Counted from the first letter of the stretch, positions 1 to 21,557 are shown. The stretch: 64,000 nt of DNA from Capitulum mitella (GCA_030062745.1 CP099840.1:29019006-29083005), one strand, 5' to 3'. Numbers and translations are program-made. Notes: generated from the letters alone by a model not told the origin.

Positions 1-488
1 CCATCAGCAATTCATCTGACCACGCTTTAAGCGTTAGTAGTTTGTAAGGTTCGAAACATGTTCGTTATTGTTGATGGATGAGATTTGAGATTCGGCGCTG
101 AAATCAGATGTGATCTGAGACCTGAGATTTGCGCGCGGACAGAGTAGTTTTGCGGGCAATCGAAACATGAAGATGCCATGACTTGAAACACCGCCCTGCA
201 TCTATGCTGACTAATGCTCGGTACGGGAAATTTCAGTTCAGTTCCGGCATACCGACCAAGCCGGAAACGCCGAGACCAGGAACTTCGGTCCTGGGAAATG
301 AAGTAAAAGACACCGTCGGCGGGACTTAAATCTCAATCTGGCATACCATCTAGGCAGGTGGCAGGAAAGAAAGTCAGCTGTTACCTCTTGGTTCGGGGTG
401 AACAGGTCTTGTCAAGATTTGATGGGCAAGTTGCTTGATGGCATGCACCGAATGCGGCATCGTGGTGAACTAGGCCATAGGAACACGG

Positions 489-700
489 TCAGAGGAACGA
501 ACAGGTTCATAGGGACACCGCAGGGGAATAGGGTCGGGGTACGAGGAGGTTCAAAGGGACAGGGTCACGGGGGGATAGGGTCAAAGGGATAGGGTGGGAA
601 GGACGAACATGTTCAGACGGACAAAGTCAGAAGGATATCATCTAAGAGATTGGTTCAAACGGACAGGGACAGGGCCAGGGGGCAGGGGGTTGGAAGTACT
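489..700 (+). repeat. Degenerate G-rich tandem repeat
   Basis: Words such as AGGTTCAAAGGGACAGGGTC and GGATAGGGTC recur every 20-40 bases. Units are diverged and no clean period can be fixed by eye. The repeated GGG runs could form G-quadruplexes. Confidence 0.5.
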
Positions 701-1411
701 GGTTCTGAGGGATGGGGCCAGATGCATGTTTCACGTTTTCTGCATTTTCCTGTTGGAACAGCCTCCCTTTCTTGAGAAGCCGGTAGTCTTTTGCCTTCAC
801 CTGTGCAGGGCCACAGCAAGCCTTGCACTAGAAGTACTAGGGGAAATATGCGCGTTATGAAGTCACTTAAATACTTTTCATGTTAATATAATTACAAGTT
901 CTTAAATTCCAAGACCTTCAAGTTTTTGAGTCTTTCAGGTTAGCCACCTCGGAAAATAACGTTGTGTTGTTTGCCAAATAATTCGCTTCAGTTTATTTGC
1001 TTGGTCATCAGACGTGGCCCATAAAACGTCGGGAGATCCCTGGCGTCCGCGGACGGTGTCGTCCAGCAGCGCAGGCGTCCTTCACGGAGCCGCTCCGCCG
1101 GCGCCGGCCGGCGCTCAGGGGTCGTGACCGGGACGGGCGAGATGTGAGGGACCGGCCGTGGCCGGCACGGCCAGCAGCCCGGCCGGCGCCGGCCGCAAAT
1201 TGCTGCAAATTAGCCCCAGCCGGCTGCAGGCTGCTGCAGCCGGCAGGCCTCTGGGAACGGTGCCACCCCGAAGAGACGACAGCAAAAGTGCCAGGCGCGC
1301 CGGTAGGTGTGACTCGGTGCTGCGGTCGGATGCTTCGGGCATTGCTCATTCCCGCCGGCTGCGCTCACGTCGTCGCCCGGTGAGATAGGTCCGAGTGTTT
1401 CTCGGTGGGAT

Positions 1412-1453
1412 TAAGTGCCATCCACGAGGCAGGCTCCTCGTGGATGGCACTTA
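1412..1453. repeat. Perfect inverted repeat, 18-bp arms, 6-base loop
   Basis: TAAGTGCCATCCACGAGG (1412-1429) and its exact complement at 1436-1453 flank CAGGCT. The hairpin is too short for a typical miRNA precursor, and no T-run follows on either strand. Confidence 0.85.
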
Positions 1454-2298
1454 CCTCACATCAACACTAACCGAAGTCGGCGGTCATGCTTGACCACGGC
1501 GCCGCCGCTTTGCCGGGCTGAGCGTCGCTGTCCAGGGATAATCTGTCAGAGACGGACAGAGCCTCGATAACAGATGAAAACCGTCCGGGGGCCGCCTAGC
1601 CGAGCCAGCTGGCGCACCGCAGAACGTTGATCGCATGCAAATCTGTCTGTCTGCATTCCCAGCTACTCAGCGACCGGCTGTACATAGCAGTTATGATATT
1701 CGCTGAGAGGCGAACGATCAGTTAACAAAGCACTTTCAGACAATGAACTGCGCGGCGGAACGCCCATGCTTGTGCACGCGGATCACCAATTCCCACATGC
1801 AGTTATCCGTTACGAGCGACTGCTTATCCTTGGTACCCAGGCGGCTGCATATCGAAATGAGGCATGCGGCTCCTCCAGGATGCCAGGCTCGATGACGTCA
1901 CTGGAATGGCCTCGTGAATGACGCGTGACAGTGGGTCTGCTGTCCCATTCGACGAGGGAACCGGACGTATGCTATCAAAGTAAATGCGCATTGTTCATGA
2001 ACGATAAGAATTGAACAGGTTATCACCGAAGGCCAGCGTTATGCTGCATTAAGTCAGCAGTTTATTTACAGGGTGATGAAACTGCTTATCATTGATCCTG
2101 CCGGTAATGGCTTGCCCTGAGCAAACAGATTCGGTGAACGTTTTGCGCGCGCGAACGCTTTTTCTGGTCGCCAAGAAACTGTAGGTTCTTATGTCGGTCG
2201 TTTTACGAATGCGTTGTCCCCGGTTGGCAGAAAGCTCTGCGTTTGCTGGTTTCGGCTCACCGCATAGCGTTGAATTCGTCGTTCCCTATTCACCTGTC

Positions 2299-2524
2299 GT
2301 CCCAGGAGCATCAGCTGTCGGTCCGTTGTAGCTGTCGTTCCCTGCCCCGTTCCGGTCTAGCTGTCGTTCCCTGCCGCCGTTTCGGTGAAGCTTTCGTTCC
2401 CTGTTCTCGTCTGGTGCAGCTGTCGTTCCCTGCTGCCGTTCCGGTGTAGCTGTCGTTCCCTGCCGCCGGTGCGGTGCAGCTGTCGTTCCCCACTGCCGGT
2501 CCGGTGGAGCTGTCGTGCCTGGTT
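2299..2524 (+). repeat. Minisatellite, about 30 bp, 7 copies
   Basis: The unit is near CCGGTGCAGCTGTCGTTCCC TGCCGCCGTT. AGCTGTCGTTCCC recurs at about 30-bp spacing. All frames are open by chance through the array on both strands, which explains the short ORFs there. Confidence 0.8.
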
Positions 2525-4061
2525 CATGGTGCCGCGTCAGAGTCAACGTTTCTTGTCCCAGCGCCACGGAAGGCAGCGGCGGAAGTGGACGGGATCAGAT
2601 CGGAGGGACACGATTGGAGGCACCCGCTCGGAAGAAACGAAACCGCAGCAGATGGGGACGTTCGGCGGTTGTCGGGATGGCGCTGGTCGTCAGAGCGCAA
2701 CTGATTGGAACGCTGCGGAACTAGATGGAACCGGGTGGCGCCGAACGAGACCAGACGGGATTAAGGATCGTGGCGACGGGAGGACAAAAGCCAAAAGCCC
2801 ATTTACTCTCGTTTGAATGGACAAGGAAACAATGGTGTTCGTTAATCGGCTCGCTTTTGCCATACTTCTTGTTGGCTTTTCTTGGTGGTCAAGATCATTT
2901 CTGTGGAGCTAACTTCAGATACTCTGTAACTCAGAAACTCTTAATAACGCGTTACGACACATGCTTTGCTGTAAACTTCAGCGGAGGCGTGGAGCGTAGA
3001 GATCGTGCGTTTTAGTTTGGGGTTGGCATTACTTGCGGAAAGGATTGTGGTGCTCAAAATCGTGCGTGACGACCTAACGTCTCCTAAACGATTTTGTTTG
3101 ATGCAAATGTGTCCAGATGGTTTTTTATTCTTTGCACAGACTGTCGCATTACGTAATATATATCCAACAACATTTCTTACAAACATACCTGTAGTAATTG
3201 GTATAGACATAATTTTCATCAGATATTTCCCTTTGTGAACGTGTTGCATACTGGCAGTATTCCAGTGACATGCTTTTCCTATGGAATGATAATGGACCAC
3301 ATTTTAAATTCGAATTTCTGCTGACAGTTCTCCACAGCTGCTTTAATAGGGCCTGAAGTCACAATAGTAGGGCTCTATTGCATATTGCTTGGGGTCTGGG
3401 CACTACTACAAGTAAACAAAATGACGTCCTTATGCCATTTAGTTGTTGATAGGCTTGCATCCTTTACGTCGTGGCATCAAAATCTGTTTCCCGACATATA
3501 CTGCAACCGCCAGCGAAATGCTGAATTTATTTCCATTTCATTTGGACTTGCACCGTGCCGTCGGGGATGCCGCCCCTGGGAGAGATCTGATGCCGTATCT
3601 GGGAGACCCCGCGCCCGGCTCAGCTCCGGCTCCCCCGGCGCCGGCCCTGGAAGGCCTGCACTCCCAGCACAGTTCCGGCGATTCCCGGCCGTGACGTCAC
3701 GGCCGGCGGCTGCGCCGGTCGGCCCACCGGGACCTCCGTGTTCGGGGCGGCGCGTGCCAACCGTGGCCGGTGCAGAGTTGGCCGCGACGCTGCGGCCGCC
3801 CGGGTCCGGGACCCGACGCGACGCCGCGGGTTTACCGCGGCTGGGTCCGGGGCCGGCCGCCGTGACCCTGAGGCTCCTCCCGACTCCCGGATCCTGGCCG
3901 CCGGCCCGGCCCGGCCCGGCCCGCACGGGGACACTGCCGTGTCCGCCCGTCGCCGGCGGCGCGTCCGTATCGCACACAGTGGCCGTGATCACGTGACAGG
4001 TCAAACCCGGGCCTCAGCATCGGTCGGACTTCGTTCAAATGGTACTCGCAGGGCAGAGAAT

Positions 4062-4127
4062 GATATCCGATAATGATGTAATGATAAATGATATATAATG
4101 GTATCATGATAATGATAATGATATCGA
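4062..4127 (+). repeat. Degenerate GATAAT / ATGATA simple repeat
   Basis: AT-rich tract of ATGATAAT-type words; low complexity, no gene. Confidence 0.7.
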
Positions 4128-5242
4128 AGATATTAGCGTGATTCCTCCTGTTCTGCGTCAGAAACGGGCTGATGCCGGCGAGTGATTCATGTTTCCTTGC
4201 TACTACGTTAAAGTTAAACGCTGCCGTAAATTACTCTTGAATCTGTACGATTATTCTACCATGAATGTCTGCACGATGTTCTTGTGTGTCCGAATTTGAG
4301 AACTTCCGTTTTTAAGCATTACGGATACAAAGGAAAATGAGTGACATCTGCATACAATAACGTGATTAGATCCCGGCTCTCTGTCACCGGGTGAGATTCG
4401 TCACTGGTATGTGTACACCGCAATGAGGCTATGCCCCTCAGCCACGGCGCTAGCTGATTTTGAAAGGACGGCAATGATCCTGAGACCGGTTTTCGGCCTT
4501 GATGCCCGCCACAGAAGACCGCTGGCTTGCTGCCGATCCGGCGGGTGTTACGGCCTTGCTCTATGGCCGCCAGCCTCCATGAAAAGACGGCCTGAGGCCC
4601 GGTAACCGGTTGGAAAGCCGTAGAGTGGCGTGCTGACACCATATCGCCTCAGGTCACCGCCGACCAGGGAGGTTGCTGACCGCTTTAGCGATCGAACTGG
4701 ACTGCCGAACGCAAGGACGAAAGAGCCTGGGAAAGGGAACAGTGGCGTTTATGAATTCGGTCAAATTTTGTCACGTACGGTGGCGGATATTTAAAAACAC
4801 CGCTGTAATGATCGCAGATTTAAAACACCGCTCTAATGACGTCACGAAAAGGCGTGGCTGGATGTGTGACGGTGTTCATTGGCTTGCCCTGGCGGCGACT
4901 AGATTGTGGTGACACTCAAACGCGTGACACCGTGTAAAGGAATGTGCGTGTACGACGGCTTGGTGAATAACGTTTAACCGGACCCATAGGGGCACACAGT
5001 GTGTGCGACAGGGACGGTGATAAAGTGGCGGCGTGTGCCCTGTTGCGCAACGACAGCCGGAAACGAGTCCAGTTGAGCGACCGATTGTCCGACCACAGGC
5101 AGACGAGCTGCAGGTTGTGGCCAGATTTGCGACAGCAGACGAGTGGTGACGGCACGTGACCGATGACGTAGCCGCCAGCGGATGAGTCGTTCTGTGACCG
5201 ACCCGATGACGTTTCGACTCTGACCCCTCTGCCCGTCTGCAG

Positions 5243-13352
<8,110 letters not shown>

Positions 13353-13372
13353 GTGAGAGCATCGCTGTCGCT

Positions 13373-13434
13373 GGTACGCCGCCAGGTTCACACGAGATCA
13401 TGGGTTCCAGTGGTCCACCGCCAAGTTCAGGCGA
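13373..13434 (+). repeat. Degenerate copies of the cuticle exon 2 donor junction
   Basis: 13402-13434 aligns with the exon end and donor at 13324-13356 at 27 of 33 bases, with GT changed to GC at the donor position. A more diverged copy begins near 13373 (CTGGTACGCCGCCAGGTTCA). Confidence 0.7.
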
Positions 13435-13549
13435 ACCAGCGGAAGCTATGGTAATATAGCGATGGTGACGAGGTAGCAGTGCTTTCAAGTTCAGTGTTCG
13501 TGATGCTAGGATATCCGAGGCAGTAAGCGTGGACCAGACGACTTACAAT

Positions 13550-13557
13550 GATATTTG
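13550..13557. repeat. Left target site duplication of the 3.7-kb hAT element
   Basis: GATATTTG directly abuts the CATAGGTGGG terminus and is identical to the 8 bases after the right end. Confidence 0.88.
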
Positions 13558-15821
13558 CATAGGTGGGCATCGTTACTAAAAAATGTAACTTCGTTACTCG
13601 TTAATACGTTACTCAAAAAAGCCAGTCCGTTACTCGTTACTCCGTTACTCTGCCTTAAAAAGTAACGGAAGTTACCGTTACTCCGTTATTCCGTTACTTT
13701 TTTAAATGCAGTGAAAACCAAGCGAACGCGGGTTTTAAGTCTTTTATGCTGCTTTGTGGTTGTAAAACGCATTCCATATACAAAGGGAAGAAACAAAAAG
13801 CGCTTACCCCAAACACTCCGCTAGCTGCCCACTGCCCTCACCAGCCGTTGTACAGTCGGCGGCGCCGGGACAGCAGCCGCGGCGGGTATTCTACCACTGT
13901 GTTAGCCACAATGTTCAAACCAACGAATTTTCATTTCATTCAAAAACCAACCAAAGTTCATTGCCCGCGGCGCCGACGGAGCGGGAACAACCGGCGCTGG
14001 AGCAGACGCATGCAAAATGCGACAAACAGCGGACATCTACCGACTGGGTTTGATCAACAATGCCTCTTGAAGTATCCGCCCTGAACATAATGGTCTCCGT
14101 TCAGAGCTCGTTTCGGTCTCGCGAACTTCTTGTTTTGTTTTGAAATTATGTGTGTGTATTAGTTTGTGCACGTGTGCGTGCGTGGAAGTAAGATTCCTGA
14201 TACCCCCGACGTTTTTTTAATACCAAACGACGAAGGACTCAAAAAAACATGACTGATATGGATTTTATTATTGTGAAATGAAAGACTAAAAAAAGGTGCT
14301 TTAGTACCTCTTCAGCACCCTTGAAAAGACAAATTAGCTATAAAAACATGGTCATAAGTAAGATGCAACGGAGGATGTTAGTCGTTCACAAGTGGAACAT
14401 TTTGGAACGATGACGTGACCTGACCTGACCCCTGTGAAAAGCCAAAATTGATATCAATGAACTCGCTATTGTCTTACGGTTCAGTATATGTCGCTTAAGT
14501 TCAGCTTTTCAGGGACAAGGTATTGTGTCAATTTACCAAATTCCACGGACGTGTTTTGACCTTTCATGGCGTCTGGTGGCCTCAAAATTGACCTGAGGTC
14601 AAAACTCTTGAATATTTTCGTCTCGGTTTGACAAAACCTTTCCGCCGGTGTTTTCCTTTTTTTCCGTGCGACATATGGGAGCCGAGATCCTGGGAGGTGC
14701 GGAAATCCGCGCCCCCCCCCTCCGGCCGGGCAAAGGGCATTCTGAGCCCGGCCGGAGAAGGGTTAAAAACACTTCATTTAACCCTATTCCCTGTGGGGGG
14801 GGGGGCAGATTCTGCTACCCGTGTCTTTTTGCTTGCCGCTCCCACACTGTTTGCCGCAGCGCCACAAGATTTTCTGACATTTCATGGAATTGATACACAC
14901 GTGTTTTGTCAACATTTAAAAAAAAAAATCGGTCCCGAAGAAGCGGTTCCAAGCCCCCGTTTTCGGCGGTAATGTGCTGTACGTGAAGCCGCAAAGTTGT
15001 GCGGTTCACTATCGTGATATTTTGGGTAGAAATAAAGATCACTGACTCATTTATATAGTCATACACATCCTAAACAATGTGTATGCACACACATTTTCAG
15101 GCGAACGCACACCCAGGCACTGAAAAAATGGGGGAGCACACTATTGTGCTTATGGTGCCCTCCCAGTTTTGTTTACCTGGATCCACCTCTGCGCTACATA
15201 TAAACTTAAACTGGCTTGCTAGTTGTACATCTGATGTTTATATCACCCAAAACAAACAAAAACAAAGGAAATTTCCTATTTCAAAAATCACCGTTCTTGC
15301 CCTCCCTGGAACTGCCTATGGTTTGCTATTTTAAATTTCAGCTTTCGGTATATTAAAGACTTGGACATTCCAAGCTGAACCGTGTTATTCCCATGGAAAT
15401 TGGTTGGTAAACACGGCCGCAGTGACCTTTCAAAAATCCCCAGATTTTGGAGTTTGTTTGCCCCCAGGCCTTATTTTTGCAATTTTTGAGTTTTTGGGGT
15501 CCGGAATCGGAGATCTCGTTGAAACCTATTAAATGGCATTCATCCCATCAACATTGGACGAATGAATCTCGAGATCTCTGGGAGGGCGGGGAGGGGAGGG
15601 GGCAGAATTGGTAATCTTCACCTTTCGGCCAATGCATATTTTTCGAAGGTGCAAAAGTGGCAACGGCTCATATCATGTTCGAGTCTGGGTCCTCACTTCT
15701 GCGTCTACAAAAAATAATGTGTCAGCCGAAAGGTGTTTCGGCCAGTTGATATTTTTTTTCGGGAACGCAGAAGTGGTAACTCGAATCGCATGGACAATGT
15801 AGCCTGTCCTCCAAGTTAAAA

Positions 15822-15848
15822 ATGATTTAACCTAACCTAACCTAAAAC
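15822..15848 (-). repeat. Short (CCTAA)n telomere-like tract
   Basis: AACCTAACCTAACCTAAAAC is a short run of the arthropod telomere unit TTAGG on the minus strand, inside the hAT element. Confidence 0.7.
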
Positions 15849-16272
15849 CTGCCGTATGGTTGCAGGGATTGCCCTAGATGGGCATGTAAAACCAATTTTT
15901 TGTTAGGTTCAATTTGCCTGTTTTTTGGTTTTGGTTAGCTCGTATCGGCTGAAGGCAAACATGTGTCAACTGAATCAAAATTCAAGAGTTACCTAACCAA
16001 GTCAGTTTACACACCCAGTAGGGGCCAGTGCTTAGAAAAATACCTTAATGGGCTAAATTGTTCACATTTGTGTTGCCACTTCCGCGTCTCCAAAAATTAC
16101 GCGTAAGCGTCGGCCGAAAGGTAGATTTCCGCAGATCTGCGCTTCCCCCAGGGTAATGTGAATCTCACTGCCTGCAGAGAATATGGTTAAGGCAAATAGT
16201 CCAAGCAATAGTCGACAAGCTTCATAATTATGCTTCACTACTGACAACTTATTGTGCACATTCTGTTCTCAC

Positions 16273-16548
16273 CTGGAAATACCGTAAATAATGCTTCCTC
16301 TTGATATGTGCCTTTAGGTTTGAAAGGCTACTCTTGTGACCCTTGATTATAACCTCTTTCGGTCGGCACAGGACATACGTAAAAATGACGTTTTTCCCCT
16401 CCTCCTTAAACTCAAAGTACGTTTCTAGATGTGGCCATGGGTGACCCAGACCGGGCTCGTCCTCTGCCTCCGAAGCTGAGGCACCGTCGGACTCGGAGTC
16501 AAGGCTTTCGACCTCCAGTGGCGGCGTAAAGATGCCTTGATGGGACAT
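16273..16548 (-). pseudogene. BED-type zinc finger exon of a hAT transposase (degenerate)
   Basis: The ORF opens MSHQGIFTPPLEVESLDSES and an acidic stretch, then HPWPHLETYFEF, and ends in LCRPKEVIIKGHKSSLSNLK and AHIKRKH. This is the C-x(2)-C...H-x(3-5)-H layout of BED fingers, but the first Cys position is Tyr, so zinc binding may be lost. YLRYFQ is followed by a good donor, CAG|GTGAGA, at 16273. The rest of the transposase would lie at lower coordinates, but no catalytic or dimerisation region was found there. It lies inside the 3.7-kb hAT element and gives its family. Confidence 0.65.
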
Positions 16549-17276
16549 TTTCGTGTCAGGTAGTTAAAATTTCAGGCCAGTCAAGAATCAATCACCACTC
16601 CATCGCCCCATGGACATCACAGATCCAAGGCCATGGCGGCAGTAATCATGTGCTCAACAGCCTTGAGTGATCTTGGCGGGGAACCGTGTCGCGGTGGTAA
16701 GCAATCCGTGACTGACTTGAGACAACATTGAAAACTGCCGTCAGCTGGCTTTTCCAGTATAAATGGCAGTAACTTTGAAATATTTTAGCCTGAAAAATGA
16801 CGACTGGTTAATTTATCATTTTAAGTCATATCAAACTTACGTATAATTCAATACCTTTGCCCCAAAAGAGACCAAAGTCAGCTGGCCTTTATACTGAACC
16901 ATTGCCGCCAGCTTGCCGTCAACGTTTATCAGCTGACGAATATTGTCAACAAGTCGACTCCGCGATTGTCAGCTGAGTGCGCGCCCAGCCGCGCTTGTAT
17001 CGCCGCACGCTATTGGGTGTTGGCTATTCAAGTAGCCAATGGGTGTGCCGATGCAAATAAAGCCGGTCGGTGACTGTAAGGAGTTTAAAAAGTAACGGAG
17101 CAACGGAGTAACGGAGTACCGGACCAAAAAGTAACGGAGTAACGGACCACAAAAGTAACTTCCGTTACTCAGTCCGTTACAGTAAAATAAAAGTAACGGG
17201 TCCGTTACTCCGTTACTCAAAAAAGTAACTTCGTTAGTAACGGAGTAACGGAGTAACGGACCAGTGCCCACCTATG

Positions 17277-17284
17277 GATATTTG
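17277..17284. repeat. Right target site duplication of the 3.7-kb hAT element
   Basis: GATATTTG follows CACCTATG and is identical to 13550-13557. Confidence 0.88.
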
Positions 17285-18354
17285 ATATGTCGATGTCAGG
17301 CCAAGCGTGCCCAGCTACGAACACGCCTTCCTCCTGCCACCATTTATTGCATGGGACCAAATGCAGGGAGGCGCGGTCATTTGATCTTCGTATCTGTGTA
17401 GTGTCAATTCACTGCGAAGGATAGGTACAGTCCAACCTCCCTTAACCTGCTCTCTTTCGAATATCTCGATTATAAGCGGAACTGAATACCGGAAAGTTCT
17501 GTTAAGTTGACCCCCTGTGAGGATCAGGTTTACCAAAATGATCATGAGGTTTCGGAAGTCGAAACAAACAGAAATCTCGCTGTAGTCATCGCTGAAGAGT
17601 GACAAGCAGCAGCTTGTACTACAGAACGTTAACCCAGCGATGGCAGACAGTGTTTTAATAGATCTTTTCCAGATGACACTTGCCGGGTCGATATGCATAA
17701 CGGAGTTTGTTCACGAAAGTTTCTTCTTTTTTCGGTTTATCTTTGTCTTTAATCCGAACTTGAAAGGCGACTGAGGTCGTATAGCACTAGACAGGGGTCC
17801 ATGAGGTATGCGTCCTTGGGATTTTGAATGCTCCATGAACTCTTGGAATTACCAGGATACCTTAAACATTTTTACGCTGTTTTGATGAAGGTATGTCCTC
17901 CTGTTTTGCAAACCATATTTTTGTGATTTTCCTCTTACATGAGAAACTGGCCGTCTGTTTGCATTAACGAACAGGACTAATTCTCTGTAGGCTAATGCCA
18001 GCAAGAACTAGAGAAAAGTAGCGGTTACATCTTCTGCAAATCCTGGTCAGAATGCAAGTACAGGTGCATGCAAAGGGACCTTAAGACTTTGAAAAAATCA
18101 GTACCGTTATTCATACGAACCGATCGAGGAATCGCAATGAGGCAGTCGACGAAAACCGGAGTTCTGTTTGACTGGTTGTTTACTTGCTTGAATGTTATTG
18201 AAATCTTGGAATATTGCGCTTAAACTTCGCTTCAGTAATTTGAGCAGAAGTATATTATGTTGTTCGTTGTTCGCCAGCAGATTCTCAGGCGCTCGTCATT
18301 TGAACTCGTGCTTTTGAATATCGTCTAGCTGATTTTAACGTAGTGCATTCTCTT

Positions 18355-18470
18355 TTCATTTATAAGGTTCATTTATTAGTTCATTTATTGGTTCAGTTAC
18401 TGCATTTATTAATTTCATTTATTCATGTATAAACTAATACATATTTCATTCATGTATTAGTTCAGTTTTA
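18355..18470 (+). repeat. AT-rich degenerate repeat of TTCATTTATT words
   Basis: TTCATTTAT and TTAGTTCATT words recur. An 11-bp inverted repeat, AACTAATACAT / ATGTATTAGTT, lies at 18432-18462. Confidence 0.65.
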
Positions 18471-21403
18471 GTCACATCAGTGTGCTGGGTGCGGGAATGG
18501 TAAAACAATTTGTTTTTCAATGTAAATGATCGAAATTTAAAGTGTGAATTACTGAAGGAGTCATTGCGAGACCTGTTACTTGCCATGGACGCATGTGCGA
18601 TCGTTGCCATTTGTCCTCTCTGTAACATGTTCCATAAGCCGGCCCTCGTTTTCGACCTGCGGACATTCTGCTTGTCGCAACCCCGCGACCTGCAATATGC
18701 TTGTTATGCCGACAATGTGCGTTGCTTACACTGCAAATAATTTCGTTCTAAATCACACAGACATTTTCTACTGAGGCGCACGGCAATCTCTCTGGTGCCA
18801 TGTTCGAACGCAGCTAATGCCAAATGTGGATATTTACCGAATGGTTACAGGCAAGCTTTGCTGTTTGCCGAATTATATACTTCAATCCGCTTTCGATTAA
18901 CTAAAACTGACGTAACTGCACCGGCAGAGAGCCGTGTGACACAATAGCATTATGTTCCGCACCACCTAAAATAGTGATAGAGCACGTGCGTCGCCAGCGC
19001 TGCCTGTAGCTACATCTATAATCTGGGCCCGCGCACATTTATGGGCTTATGCAGACAACTAAAAGGTTTTGATGGGAAGTGGGATGAATCCATTGATAGT
19101 GCTGCGATATCGTTTTCATCATTCTACCAACCAGTAGAATGGACTGCCAGCCAGTTGAGTTTCAGGGAAGATGCCCCACTGTGTTGCTGTTTTGCGGCCT
19201 TCTGTGAACCCCAGACTTGATGATACCGATGTTCAACCGATGTCTTTCTTTTGCCTCGAGGGTATAACTTCGTGCCAAATAAGTGTTCATTCTGAGCAAA
19301 TATAGTAATACTCATTCCGGTTAAAGGGTACGGTCCGCCTCTATCCGCTTTACATAAATAGGTTTAGTTTGTCTGAAAAATATCGCTGATAACATTTACA
19401 TTACTAATGCGTTCCGATAAAGGTCTGGAACCGTCAGAGATATACTTAATTAAAACTACATTCTGTAGCGATCCGCCCATATGCCGGAACACGGACTGCT
19501 CAGGCCGACGAAAGAAAGCGTTCTTTGACCTGTGGCCGCTGGTGACGTCACGCAGCAGCTGTAAAATGGACACGGTCGAATAAGACGCACCATAAAACCG
19601 TGGGAAATCGCCTTGAACTTCCGTCCGTGCAGAGTTTTGAGACATGATGCTTATTACAGACTGGCTTCTAAGGTCGGAAATCTAATGTAGTCTGTTCCAT
19701 TCACGATAATGTTGAAGGTGCAAGGATGCTGGCTGCAGATTGCGTTGTGCTGCTCGTATTGAGTTTTGGCCGGCAGCGGCGGTCTGGGAGACCAGTGTGC
19801 GCCGCCACCGGCGAGTTCGCCTTGAGCGGCGACCTCGGCCAGCTGGCCGGCTCTCGAAGCCGGCTCGCCGCCGCGGCGCCGCCTTGGCCGACGATTAGCC
19901 GGCCAGCGCCACCGGGGGCTCCGGTAATCTCGGCCCGGCCCGGCGCGGCGCGGCGTCCCGGCCACTCTGGCCGGCGCCGCACGCTCGGGCTGGCCGCCGG
20001 CCAGCCGGGCCGGGGTATTTTCCGGCTCAGTGGTTCTCTGCGGCGCGGGGTGACCTAATCTGCCGTAGTTCATGTAAGCCAGAAACCATGGGGTTTAACG
20101 TGAGTTGGTTCGGATTCGGTTATCTCCTCTTGCAAGCTCTGATTTCGACCGAAGGAGCCTAGGCGGTGAGCTGGACAGATCAGAAGGATGAGAGCAAACG
20201 GGTTATAACATTTCAGATGTGGACAGACTGGCCTCCTCTGCCGAAAGGAGCCGTTGCAGTTAACCGCCGTAGTGAAGCTGTCACATCAGGCATGCAGTCC
20301 ATCGCACTTAAAGTCTTACTTTTAATCCGGCACCACAAGTGGTGCGAAAGTTGTGAAAAAGAACCTGTGCATCATGCTGACCAATTGTGCAGTCAAAATA
20401 ACTCCGCCTCTGGTGTCGGCCTGCCGTGTCGTAAAGACGGCTGTTTTCGCCCAACGACTGTCGACTTGGCATCGTAACTTCGTAATAAGATGATTAACTT
20501 CGTGCGAAGAAGCGACCAGGAATTCAAGACTGTATAGCAAGACAAGTCATTAATTTGCGTTGTGTGATTTTGTCTTCGCAAGGAGCCCACTTCTTACCCC
20601 TTTTGCCCGGGATCGTGGGCTAGTGGCCGCAGTGATTTCACGTAGAGCTGTCGTAAATTACAAAAGATCCTGGCATTTGATGGTCTAGTGCATCAGTTAA
20701 ATCGTGGTCGTAATGCGGTGGTTGTAATGAAATGTTTCCTTCACAGCATTAAAACGTCATCACCGGAGGATTTTTCCACGTGGTATGAACGTAGCGTGCC
20801 GACAGGAAGAGTAAGCGAAGCAAGTGGCGTCAGCGCAAATGTCTAACGGTTTATTTTGGTCGGAATACGTGACTTACATTGTCGTCTTGTTTCCTGATTC
20901 CCATGGACTCTTGACAAGGTCAACTGGATAAATTCGGATAACGCATGGGCAACTGTAGATTATTCGTTTATTGGTAACGGAAATGATACGTGCTAGTGGA
21001 AGGCGTACTTCTGCCATAGCCGATAATGCCCTGTTATCCGTGATCCAGTGTACCAATACTGCCATATCATGTAGCCCGTGCTGCCTGCACGCCGCTTTTT
21101 CCGCCTATTTTTTCAGTTCATTTCATGATTTTTACTCATCATACACAAAAGATAATTGAACGCGAGGTAATCCGTGAACCCCAAGGGGAAAAGGAAGCCG
21201 GTATAAGAATAAGGGCAGAAGATTTTGGAGGAAAACATATGACATCCTGTTTTTTAACCTTCACAAAACTTCATGTTCAGTCTTTAGTTTTGTAGTCTGT
21301 ATCTAGCCATCCGTACTTTGATTCCTAGTTATTCTGCAAATATTCCAAGCATTTCAGAACTTAGCTTTATTTGTAATTTTGCTTGATTTACCGACCTGCC
21401 GCT

Positions 21404-21557
21404 CAGGGACGCTGGAACAGGAGGGGAAGGGGGCAGAGGGCAACTCCTTCCCAAACTTTTGGCAACATTTAACATTAATCCCGTAGCGCTGCATGGAGAA
21501 AAACAAGGTAAAAATCACGTTTGTCCCCCTGTCTCCACAGAGACTCCACCGCTCTTG
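21404..21557 (+). mobile_element. hAT-like MITE, family B, 154 bp, with perfect 8-bp duplication
   Basis: The element starts CAGGGACGCTGGAACAGG and ends CTCCACCGCTCTTG, an imperfect inverse. It is flanked by CTGCCGCT at 21396-21403 and 21558-21565. The interior shares GGCAACATTTAACATTAA and GGTAAAAATCACGTTT with the copy at 44069. Confidence 0.85.

Larger units (their letters stand above)
1..5242. other. Region left of the cuticle exon, no gene recognised
   Basis: It holds GC islands rich in GCCGGC and GGCGCC at about 1040-1390 and 3560-3975, the repeats listed separately, and otherwise unique-looking DNA. The open frames in the islands exist on both strands and show no domain. The missing 5' exon of the cuticle gene should lie here or further left. 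Confidence 0.6.
13558..17276. mobile_element. hAT-type DNA transposon, 3.7 kb, with 8-bp target site duplication
   Basis: The element starts CATAGGTGGGCA at 13558 and ends with the inverted copy TGCCCACCTATG at 17276. It is flanked by a perfect 8-bp duplication, GATATTTG (13550-13557 and 17277-17284). Inside each end is an inverted array of GTAACGGA / GTTACTCC words (about 13570-13700 and 17090-17250). The 8-bp duplication, short TIR and BED-finger ORF inside fit the hAT superfamily. No transposase catalytic domain was recognised, so this copy is likely non-autonomous or decayed. The perfect duplication suggests fairly recent insertion. Confidence 0.88.

Noticed and set aside
1412-1453. Perfect hairpin considered as a microRNA precursor
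   Set aside because: The stem is only 18 bp with a 6-base loop, too short for a typical animal pre-miRNA.
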